Origin: Pseudomonadota bacterium
Lineage (GTDB): Bacteria; Bdellovibrionota; Bdellovibrionia; Bdellovibrionales; JAEYZS01
Assembly: GCA_023427925.1 (NCBI GenBank)
Contig: JAEYZS010000094.1
Location: 1-5,199 of the forward strand
DNA: 5,199 bases
Direction of reading: 5' to 3'
The notes beneath the pieces were generated by a model. It had not been told where the DNA came from. It did no database searches and saw only the letters and a list, made by a program, of their open reading frames with translations. The position numbers and the translations under genes are program-made. Below are positions 1 through 4,951 of the stretch, piece by piece (positions within the stretch are counted from its first letter, which is position 1; every line of letters begins with the position of its first letter).

Positions 1-200
1 ACAGAGTACTGGGTTCTTCTACTCATATGGCCGACATTTCCCGACTTACTGCTGAGATCCTGCTCGATTCACCTTATTCTGCAGGAATTTATTTCGAAAA
101 CTCTTCCCATATCCCAAAAGCACTGACCTCTTACGTGAGAACTGACTTGGGATCTCATGCGATCTTAAAACCCAATATGTGCGCTCGTCTTTTCCTGTAA
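1..200 (+). CDS. C-terminal fragment of an unidentified protein (5' end outside window)
   Basis: The frame beginning at base 3 is open from the window edge to a TAA at 198-200, giving the last 65 residues of a protein. The other two plus frames stop early, at about base 50 and base 124, and the minus frames are interrupted. Codon choice looks like that of the downstream genes. The peptide is soluble in character, with mixed polar and hydrophobic residues, one Cys near the end and no membrane segment. It includes a stretch reading SAGIYFENSSHIPKAL. I do not recognise the family. A faint resemblance to the C-terminal tails of short-chain dehydrogenases is too weak to use. A 65-codon open frame could occur by chance in a few percent of cases, so the call is moderate. 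Confidence 0.55.
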   Translation, partial: RVLGSSTHMADISRLTAEILLDSPYSAGIYFENSSHIPKALTSYVRTDLGSHAILKPNMCARLFL

Positions 201-237
201 CTCTTTTCATGTCGAGTCCTTATTCAGAATGCACAGC

Positions 238-266
238 TTGCGTGTTGGCGACTTTTTCTCTAGAAT
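238..266 (+). promoter_or_regulatory. Candidate sigma70-type promoter for the glycosyltransferase gene, leaderless spacing
   Basis: A -35-like TTGCGT (238-243) is followed by exactly 17 bases and then TAGAAT (261-266), which matches the TATAAT consensus at five of six positions. Only six bases (267-272) separate the -10 from the ATG at 273. Transcription would therefore be expected to start at or within a base or two of the start codon. There is no Shine-Dalgarno sequence before that ATG, which fits a leaderless mRNA. This is inferred from spacing alone. The upstream gene ends at 200, so read-through from it is the alternative. Confidence 0.5.
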
Positions 267-272
267 ACCAGA

Positions 273-1517
273 ATGTTCTTTAAGAAAGCCAAGCCTCGAG
301 AGCAGTTGAATATTTGTATGACTTCATACAAATTTCCGATTTCAGACACCACCTCTGAGTATGGCTTTCTATTTCCAATTGCTCGGGGTCTAGTGCAGGC
401 AGGACATAAGGTGACTGTCATTTCATCCCAGACCAACGCCACTCATTTTGAGCTCGAAAAAGACGGTGTAAAAGTTTATTTCATTGATCCCAAACTCCAA
501 AGACGAACCAACTTTCCGACTGAAGTGAGAAAGAAATTTAGTGAACTTCATTCATCAATGAAATTTGACATTATACATAGTCTGGATTCCTGTGGAGCTC
601 CAATCGCCAAGAGAAGGAAACTTTACAAGATTGCCACAGCCTTTGATGTGCGCGGCACGCAACTTTCACAACTTTTCTCCATTCTCTCAATGAAGCGTGA
701 AAGTCTAAGCAGTATGATCAAAACTGATTTTGTAATGGCCTATAAATATCTGAGAACCTTTTGGGGCTCAGATCGACAAATTTTAAAATCTGCTGATGCT
801 GTATTTGTGTCTTCTCCCGCAGAACGATTGGCATTAGAAAGGTATTATTACTACCCAGATGCCCGCATGTTTACTGTGCCGTATGGAATACAGTTCAAAT
901 CGGAAATAAATATCCAATCCATTGAAACGATCTGCAAGAGATATGAACTCACTTCGGACAATCAGTGCGTCGTAACTATCTCTGACATGACAAGTATTGA
1001 TAGCCTCAAAAACATCTTAAGGGCTTTTCAGAAAGTTGCGATCAAGAAACCTGATTCTCGACTACTTATTCTCGGCGATGGTCCTCTTAGACATGACCTT
1101 GAATACGAAGTCTATAGCTTAGCTTTGGGCAATAAAGTCATTCTAACTGGCAATATCTCCAACGAAGAAATCTATGATTATATTTCCATTGGGCAGGTTT
1201 TTGTGAATTTGAGCTCACGCTCCACCGGATTTGAACCCAGCCTTTTGGTTGCAATGTCCCAAGGGAAAACCATTATTGGCTCTGAGGTTAGTGCTATTTC
1301 ATCGATTGTGGAAGACGGGATCGAAGGATTTCTTGTTCGACCTGCTGACATTCAAACCTTATCTCAACTCATCCTTGATATTTTCCGGGGCCAACTCAAT
1401 ACCGAAGAAATCGGCAAGAGAGCTTCTCTGAAGGTTAAAGACCTCTTTGATACTGATAAAATGGTAAAAACGACTATCGACGCGTATATGAAAATCCTCA
1501 ATAGATCTCACTATTAA
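273..1517 (+). CDS. GT4-like glycosyltransferase (GT-B fold) with substituted donor-site motifs
   Basis: This is a 414-residue protein, a normal length for a GT-B glycosyltransferase of the GT4 type. Such enzymes transfer sugar from a nucleotide donor, usually to cell-envelope glycans, at the cytoplasmic face of the membrane. The N-terminal Rossmann half starts at residues 12-18. It has the typical helix leading into RGLVQAGHKVTVIS at 38-51, and FDIIH ends at His102. The C-terminal half starts near Val233 and contains GDGP at 268-271 and the SRSTGFEPSLLVAMSQGK block at 315-332. A gapless reading against the usual GT4 pattern puts Asp238 and Asp243 where the donor-phosphate Arg and Lys normally sit. 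It puts Thr318 and Val326 at the two glutamates of the E-x7-E motif, and possibly Phe124 at the catalytic His. It may therefore be a degenerate or partner-dependent enzyme. There is no signal peptide or membrane helix. ATG 273 is the first start after an in-frame TAG at 261. Family call is firm; donor, acceptor and activity are unknown. Confidence 0.88.
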   Translation: MFFKKAKPREQLNICMTSYKFPISDTTSEYGFLFPIARGLVQAGHKVTVISSQTNATHFELEKDGVKVYFIDPKLQRRTNFPTEVRKKFSELHSSMKFDIIHSLDSCGAPIAKRRKLYKIATAFDVRGTQLSQLFSILSMKRESLSSMIKTDFVMAYKYLRTFWGSDRQILKSADAVFVSSPAERLALERYYYYPDARMFTVPYGIQFKSEINIQSIETICKRYELTSDNQCVVTISDMTSIDSLKNILRAFQKVAIKKPDSRLLILGDGPLRHDLEYEVYSLALGNKVILTGNISNEEIYDYISIGQVFVNLSSRSTGFEPSLLVAMSQGKTIIGSEVSAISSIVEDGIEGFLVRPADIQTLSQLILDIFRGQLNTEEIGKRASLKVKDLFDTDKMVKTTIDAYMKILNRSHY

Positions 1518-1547
1518 GACAATCCAAGGCATTGAAGACCCATTGTT

Positions 1548-1569
1548 CGCGAGCGACGCGTTATTTGTT
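1548..1569 (+). terminator. Weak terminator-like hairpin after the glycosyltransferase
   Basis: CGCG (1548-1551) and CGCG (1557-1560) can pair around the loop AGCGA, and are followed by the T-rich stretch TTATTTGTT (1561-1569). The stem is only four base pairs, short for an intrinsic terminator, and the T tract is interrupted. It lies 31 bases after the stop codon at 1517, a reasonable place for one. Low confidence. Confidence 0.22.
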
Positions 1570-1594
1570 GGAAAATTAGGTCGAGGTTAACGAT

Positions 1595-1622
1595 TCCCAT
1601 TGAAATGACAAAATCACTGGGA
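1595..1622. promoter_or_regulatory. Imperfect dyad upstream of the HU/IHF gene
   Basis: TCCCATTGA (1595-1603) and TCACTGGGA (1614-1622) form a nine-position inverted repeat with one mismatch (1600 against 1617), separated by a 10-base spacer. It has no T tract, so it is not a terminator. It covers the space between the proposed -35 and -10 of the downstream gene, where an operator would sit. The repeat is short enough to have arisen by chance. Confidence 0.3.
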
Positions 1623-1628
1623 CAGACT
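1600..1628 (+). promoter_or_regulatory. Possible promoter for the HU/IHF gene
   Basis: TTGAAA (1600-1605) is followed by 17 bases and CAGACT (1623-1628). The -10 is poor, three of six, but keeps the A at its second position and the T at its sixth. A start near 1635 would leave a leader of about 32 bases containing the Shine-Dalgarno sequence AAGGAT at 1655-1660. No better pair is visible in the 149-bp gap. Confidence 0.28.
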
Positions 1629-1666
1629 TAAACGTAGGAAACAACTAATCATTTAAGGATTTTTGA

Positions 1667-1975
1667 ATGACCAAAGCAGATCTTATAAATCTCATATCAG
1701 AAAAAGCAGGAATCACACGGGTCAAAGCGGAAACTGTAGTGAACACAATTTTTGATTCTATGGTTGAAGCACTTCAAAAAGGTGACCGCATAGAAATTAG
1801 AGGGTTTGGTTCTTTTGTTAATCGTAAATACGATGCTTATAAAGGCAGAAATCCGAGAACTGGAGAAGTCATCGAGGTTGATCAAAAGAAGTTACCATTT
1901 TTTAAGGTCGGCAAAGAGCTTAAAGAAGAGATCAATGTCAACGCCGGTCAACCTCTCCCGGAAGATAACGACTAA
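1667..1975 (+). CDS. HU/IHF-family DNA-binding protein (IHF-beta-like)
   Basis: This is a 102-residue nucleoid-associated protein that bends and wraps DNA as a dimer. It is nearly full-length typical, the family being about 90-100 residues. Helices 1 and 2 occupy residues 3-37 (start MTKADLINLIS). The signature RIEIRGFGSF lies at 41-50. The DNA-gripping arm contains GRNPRTGE at 60-67, with the intercalating proline at Pro63. PFFKVGKELKEEIN closes the fold at 77-90. A 12-residue acidic tail ending in EDND extends past the usual end. The I-E-I-R-G-F-G-S-F form and the PFF-K-GKELK ending look more like IHF-type than E. coli HU, but the sequence alone does not separate homodimer from heterodimer use. 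The start is well supported: AAGGAT at 1655-1660 sits six to seven bases before the ATG. The stop codon directly touches the stop codon of the convergent gene. Confidence 0.96.
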   Translation: MTKADLINLISEKAGITRVKAETVVNTIFDSMVEALQKGDRIEIRGFGSFVNRKYDAYKGRNPRTGEVIEVDQKKLPFFKVGKELKEEINVNAGQPLPEDND

Positions 1976-2641
1976 TTAATCTATAAACTCATCGTCTTCA
2001 GGCGCTCCGTCAGTGGATGGGGCCGCCGGTGAAGAATCCTCCTGAATTTGAATATCCATCGCACCTTCTTCGAGCCGATTCGTATCATACTTAGAGTTAA
2101 ATTCAATTTTCCACATTAAATTTTTAAGGCTCTTAGAGACAGTCGCTTGCCCCCACAACCCAACATGAAAGACATAACCTTCATCGTATTTAACATAGTA
2201 TATAGAGTTTAACTCGCTCTTAAGATGATTTTTAAATTTTTGAAATGTACTATCTGCTCTTGAGTTTAACGCCGATGTTTTTATTATCTTCCAGTCTGCT
2301 TCGATTTTTTTGTAAAGCTGATACTTCGCAATTTTTTTGGCCTTTTCCACATTCTGAAGGCCTTCTTTCACCTCTAACAAATACCCTTGATACTGAGAGG
2401 AGTTTTCAAGGCCTTGAGAAATCTTTTGCTCAAACTCTTTAGCACGAGTCCTTTTTAGTTTTTGAAGATCTTTTTTAATTGCTCTTTCTTTTGAAGGAAT
2501 GCCAAGCCCTTCTTTTTCAGCCAAATTAATAATTTTAGTAGGATTTACTCTCTCGACACCTTCACTTCTATAGGCGTGAGCACTATTTACTGAAATAAAT
2601 CCTAAAAAAACTATACTTAGCAGAAAACTTTTTGAAAACAT
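1976..2641 (-). CDS. Secreted lysine-rich hypothetical protein with acidic C-terminal tail
   Basis: This 221-residue protein is of no family I recognise. Residues 1-23 (MFSKSFLLSIVFLGF then ISVNSAHA) are a classical Sec signal peptide with an A-H-A cleavage site, so the mature protein should start at Tyr24 and be periplasmic or exported. There is no lipobox and no cysteine. Residues 40-125 are rich in Lys, Glu, Gln and Leu and probably form helices, possibly a coiled coil. Residues 125-190 contain aromatic, strand-like segments such as YVFHVGLWGQATVSK. The last 30 or so residues are acidic, low-complexity and rich in Pro and Ser, ending EDDEFID. I chose the ATG at 2641 because GAGAGG (minus strand, 2651-2646) lies four bases before it and the signal peptide starts there. 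An in-frame TTG at 2653 would overlap that ribosome site. It converges on the HU/IHF gene with no gap and diverges from the EpmA-like gene. Confidence 0.82.
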   Translation of the reverse strand: MFSKSFLLSIVFLGFISVNSAHAYRSEGVERVNPTKIINLAEKEGLGIPSKERAIKKDLQKLKRTRAKEFEQKISQGLENSSQYQGYLLEVKEGLQNVEKAKKIAKYQLYKKIEADWKIIKTSALNSRADSTFQKFKNHLKSELNSIYYVKYDEGYVFHVGLWGQATVSKSLKNLMWKIEFNSKYDTNRLEEGAMDIQIQEDSSPAAPSTDGAPEDDEFID

Positions 2642-2645
2642 TTTG

Positions 2646-2651
2646 CCTCTC
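2646..2651 (-). promoter_or_regulatory. Ribosome binding site fixing the start of the secreted protein
   Basis: On the minus strand GAGAGG is followed by CAAA and then the ATG at 2641. This spacing supports ATG 2641 and argues against the in-frame TTG at 2653, which would overlap the site. Confidence 0.7.
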
Positions 2652-2670
2652 AAAGTGGAGATCGTGTATC

Positions 2671-2676
2671 TATTCT
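2671..2676 (+). promoter_or_regulatory. -10-like element of the EpmA-like gene, leaderless spacing
   Basis: TATTCT (four of six to TATAAT) ends five bases before the ATG at 2682. No convincing -35 hexamer lies 16-18 bases upstream, and there is no Shine-Dalgarno sequence at a usable distance (GGAG at 2657-2660 is more than 20 bases away). If used, the mRNA would begin at about the A of the ATG. It overlaps the opposite-strand -10 of the divergent gene. Confidence 0.35.
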
Positions 2677-2699
2677 ACCACATGAATACACCAAGACAA
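2672..2699 (-). promoter_or_regulatory. Extended -10 promoter of the secreted-protein gene, overlapping the EpmA-like start
   Basis: Read on the minus strand, TTGTCT (2699-2694) is followed by 16 bases and TAGAAT (2677-2672). The three bases just before the -10 are TGG, which gives a TGnTAGAAT extended -10. Initiation would fall near 2665, leaving a leader of about 24 bases that holds the GAGAGG ribosome site. The promoter covers the ATG at 2682 and the first codons of the divergent gene, so the two transcription starts should compete for the same DNA. Confidence 0.55.
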
Positions 2700-4061
2700 C
2701 AATACCTTAGTTCAGAATGGAAGAAATATCCTTTTTTAGAACAAAAAGTTCTCACTGTACGAGACTTTTTAAAAGAGTTCTCAAAACTCAATTCGGGTGA
2801 AAAAAAATTAAAATCTGATGAATTTTGGCTCGCTGGACGAATATTTAAAGGCGAAGCTTCAAGTGGCAACCACTATTCCATCGAAAGCCAAGATGAGTCT
2901 TTAGTTTTGCTAATCAAGGATGCTTGTAAACTTTCCGAAAACTTCACAAATCATGAAATCCTAGTTACTGGTGATCATGTTTTGGTTAAGGGCTATTGGA
3001 ACGAAGTTCAGGTCGAAGGTTTCGATGTCAAAGTTAAAAACGTGCATGCCCACAGCCTCCAACTGTTAGCTCCTTCATATGAACCTTATTACATTGATAA
3101 TTTTAATTTAAAACGCTCCCAGCAGTGGCAGTTTTTTTTAAAGTTAATTCGAAAAACTTTTGATGTTTTGGATTTCACCGAAGTTCATACGCCGACTCTT
3201 TTAAAAGCTCCCGGCACAGAGCCTTTTTTGGAATTTTTTAAGACAGATCTTGAAGTTAATAAATCGAAAGAGACATTTTACCTCCCTACAAGTCCGGAGC
3301 TACACCTCAAGAAGATGATCTCTGCTGGTTGGACAAGGATCTATGAGATTAAAAACTGCTTCAGGAACAACGAAGTATCAGAGCATCATCAGCCAGAATT
3401 CTGGATGTTGGAGTGGTATAGGGCCTATTCACCTTTTGAGACGTTGATAAAAGATATCCAGGGAATTCTAAATTACTTAAAGCTTCATTGGCCTCACCCA
3501 ATCGTTGGCCACGGCGTTCTCAAAGTCGTCACTGTAGCAGAGCTCTTTAGTGAGAAGTGTGAATTTGAACTGACTCCCACAACAACAAGAGACGAACTCT
3601 CTAAACTAGCCAAGAAGTTTGATATTGTGGTTAGCGATGAGGATTCATGGAATGATATTTTTTTTAGAATATTCTTAGAAAAGATTGAGCGGTCCTTAGG
3701 TTATGATGCTCCAACCGTAGTTAAAAACTATCCGCCATCTCAGGCAGCACTCGCCCGCGTCAACCCGGAAGGATGGGCAGATCGATTTGAGTTCTACTGG
3801 AAAGGTTTGGAAATTGCCAATGCCTTTCATGAGCTGAATGATCCTGATGAACAACTCAAAAGATTCAAAGAAGAAATTTCATTTAGGAAGCAACGTAGTG
3901 GCGAAGATATTCCTATTGATGAAGAGTTTATGAGAGCGCTACGATCGGGCTTCCCACCTACTGCAGGAATTGCCCTCGGTCTTGATAGGCTTTTTATGGC
4001 TTTGATGGATATTAAGGATATTACTAAAACGCGTCCTTTCTATATTAAAGGGGACCAATAG
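2682..4061 (+). CDS. epmA: EpmA/GenX-like class II lysyl-tRNA synthetase paralogue (putative EF-P lysyltransferase) with N-terminal OB-fold-like domain
   Basis: This 459-residue protein has a C-terminal 320 residues that match EpmA closely in pattern. EpmA activates (R)-beta-lysine as an adenylate and transfers it to a lysine of elongation factor P. Visible features are NLKR at 142-145, motif 1 EVHTPTLL at 167-174 (Pro171), TSPE at 203-206, motif 2 FRNNE at 227-231 followed by HHQPEF and MLEWYRA (242-248), YPPSQA at 350-355, EIANAFHEL at 377-385, and motif 3 GIALGLDRL at 429-437 with Arg436. Ala431 sits where EpmA has Ala and true LysRS has Gly, the difference tied to beta-lysine preference in E. 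coli. E. coli EpmA is about 325 residues and starts at the core. Here residues 1-140 add an OB-fold-like region (WLAGRIF at 49-55, GDHVLVKG at 97-104). ATG 2682 was chosen because the in-frame TTG at 2643 and GTG at 2664 lack ribosome sites and lie in the promoter region. No EF-P or EpmB gene is in the window. A divergent LysRS is the alternative. Confidence 0.85.
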   Translation: MNTPRQQYLSSEWKKYPFLEQKVLTVRDFLKEFSKLNSGEKKLKSDEFWLAGRIFKGEASSGNHYSIESQDESLVLLIKDACKLSENFTNHEILVTGDHVLVKGYWNEVQVEGFDVKVKNVHAHSLQLLAPSYEPYYIDNFNLKRSQQWQFFLKLIRKTFDVLDFTEVHTPTLLKAPGTEPFLEFFKTDLEVNKSKETFYLPTSPELHLKKMISAGWTRIYEIKNCFRNNEVSEHHQPEFWMLEWYRAYSPFETLIKDIQGILNYLKLHWPHPIVGHGVLKVVTVAELFSEKCEFELTPTTTRDELSKLAKKFDIVVSDEDSWNDIFFRIFLEKIERSLGYDAPTVVKNYPPSQAALARVNPEGWADRFEFYWKGLEIANAFHELNDPDEQLKRFKEEISFRKQRSGEDIPIDEEFMRALRSGFPPTAGIALGLDRLFMALMDIKDITKTRPFYIKGDQ

Positions 4062-4076
4062 TTGCGAAAATAACAA

Positions 4077-4103
4077 TTTACACGTCGCTAGATTTAAGAT
4101 AGT
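4077..4103 (+). promoter_or_regulatory. Possible promoter for the 4117-to-end gene cluster
   Basis: TTTACA (4077-4082, five of six to TTGACA) and GATAGT (4098-4103, four of six) are 15 bases apart, somewhat short. A start near 4110 would give a leader of roughly seven bases before ATG 4117, again without a Shine-Dalgarno sequence. Alternatively TAAGAT at 4095-4100 could be the -10. Read-through from the EpmA-like gene across the 55-bp gap is also possible, as no terminator is visible there. Confidence 0.3.
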
Positions 4104-4116
4104 CATCAACTTGAAT

Positions 4117-4689
4117 ATGAAATATAATTTGTTACTTTTTTTGGTTATTCCTGTCATTTCCTTTGCCCAAACACCAGAATGCAAAATTTCCGAAGCCGAC
4201 TGGAAATTCTACTTTGCAATGGACTTTCAGACCTTTGATCAAACACTTGGCAAAGGCTGGCGAGCCCTTTCCGATAATTGCCCTATAGAAGCAGCGATCG
4301 TTATTGATCAGTATCGAAGCCACCATTCCAAAACTCTTGATCAAAAACAAAAAAGAATCCTCTTATGGCATGCCGGACAGGAATATGCCGTTGGAGGAAT
4401 TGAAAAGCTGGCACTCATTCGATTTAGATATTCCTCAAACCCTGATGAGCCGGCCGAAGCCCATTTTAAATGGAATTCTTATGTCGCTGCCTCCATTGCT
4501 TTCTTACAAAAAGACTTTGAAAGACTAAAGCTTGAACGAAATAAAATGGCTAAGTATCCTAAAGCAAACGGCGTAAACTTAACGATTGTAAACAATATGG
4601 TAAAGTGTCCTGATTCGCCGTACAAGTTTGTGATATCAGGAGTTCCATTAATTGAGTGTATGAATGAAAGATTGGGCGATAACAACTAA
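4117..4689 (+). CDS. Small secreted four-cysteine hypothetical protein
   Basis: This is a 190-residue protein of unknown function. Residues 1-17 (MKYNLLLFLVIPVISFA) form a Sec signal peptide with cleavage expected before Gln18, so the protein is likely periplasmic or exported. The mature part has exactly four cysteines (Cys22, Cys55, Cys164, Cys181), which would allow two disulfides. The middle (about residues 60-150) looks helical, with paired segments such as LLWHAGQEYAVGGIEKLAL and a later Phe/Lys/Arg-rich helix. I do not recognise a domain or catalytic signature. ATG 4117 is preferred over an in-frame TTG at 4111 because the signal peptide begins there; neither has a good ribosome site. 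Its 3' end overlaps the DUF167 gene by 26 bp, so the two are probably co-transcribed and perhaps translationally coupled. Shared function with that gene is not implied. Confidence 0.82.
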   Translation: MKYNLLLFLVIPVISFAQTPECKISEADWKFYFAMDFQTFDQTLGKGWRALSDNCPIEAAIVIDQYRSHHSKTLDQKQKRILLWHAGQEYAVGGIEKLALIRFRYSSNPDEPAEAHFKWNSYVAASIAFLQKDFERLKLERNKMAKYPKANGVNLTIVNNMVKCPDSPYKFVISGVPLIECMNERLGDNN

Positions 4690-4951
4690 AGACGGAATAA
4701 TTGTTAAAATCCATGTTGTCCCCAATTCATCGAAAACTCAAATTGTAGGTAAACACGGAGATCGCCTTAAAATCAAAATCAAAGCTCCTCCCGTGGACGG
4801 AAAAGCTAACGAAGAAATTATTTCTTTTTTATCAGATCTTTTAAAAGTCAAAAAAAATCAGATTGATCTTATCTCCGGTCAGACCTCTAAGAGCAAGAAT
4901 ATACTTATCAGAGCACATGATGCAGATATAAATTTATTGGAGCCACTGTGA
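4664..4951 (+). CDS. DUF167 (YggU-family) protein
   Basis: This 95-residue protein has the full length and signature of the DUF167/YggU family, small conserved alpha/beta proteins of unknown biochemical role. A strand-forming start (IIVKIHVVPNSSKT, 12-25) includes the conserved Pro20. Next comes GDRLKIKI at 32-39, the diagnostic APPVDGKAN at 41-49, a helix FLSDLLKV at 55-62, and IDLISGQTSKSK at 67-78 with Gly72 and the Ser/Lys cluster. ATG 4664 is right for the family because Trp4 and the first strand follow at once. A weak GAG at 4654-4656 is the only ribosome-site candidate, so coupling to translation of the upstream gene, which it overlaps by 26 bp, is likely. Its stop overlaps the next gene's start in GTGA (4948-4951). 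Family assignment is firm; function is not known. Confidence 0.94.
   Translation: MKDWAITTKDGIIVKIHVVPNSSKTQIVGKHGDRLKIKIKAPPVDGKANEEIISFLSDLLKVKKNQIDLISGQTSKSKNILIRAHDADINLLEPL

Noticed and set aside
260..442. Minus-strand open frame opposite the start of the glycosyltransferase
   Set aside because: It lies antisense to a well-supported gene, has no ribosome site evidence and no recognisable protein features.
1530..1602. Repeated CATTG words (1530, 1541, 1598) as a possible iteron array
   Set aside because: Three five-base matches with irregular spacing are expected by chance.
1697..1885. Minus-strand open frame inside the HU/IHF gene
   Set aside because: Antisense shadow of a conserved gene; no start signal.
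2245..2442. Plus-strand open frame opposite the secreted lysine-rich gene
   Set aside because: The Leu/Phe/Ser-rich translation is what the reverse complement of Lys/Glu-rich codons gives; no ribosome site.
2643..2681. Longer EpmA-like protein starting at TTG 2643 or GTG 2664
   Set aside because: Neither has a usable ribosome site, the extra residues do not resemble a domain, and the stretch is needed for the divergent promoters. ATG 2682 is simpler.
2682..4061. Housekeeping lysyl-tRNA synthetase
   Set aside because: The catalytic core has EpmA-type signatures (FRNNE..HHQPEF, EIANAFHEL, GIALGLDRL with Ala), and the N-terminal region is divergent and shorter than in LysRS. Kept as an alternative only.
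4111..4116. TTG start at 4111 for the four-cysteine secreted protein
   Set aside because: ATG at 4117 begins a normal signal peptide, and the TTG adds only two residues without a ribosome site.
4062..4116. Terminator after the EpmA-like gene
   Set aside because: Only GCGA/TCGC pairing with an 18-base loop and no T tract is visible.
3939..4184. Minus-strand open frame spanning the EpmA-like end and the following gap
   Set aside because: It overlaps motif 3 of the EpmA-like gene and the signal peptide of the next gene; its composition and start are unconvincing.
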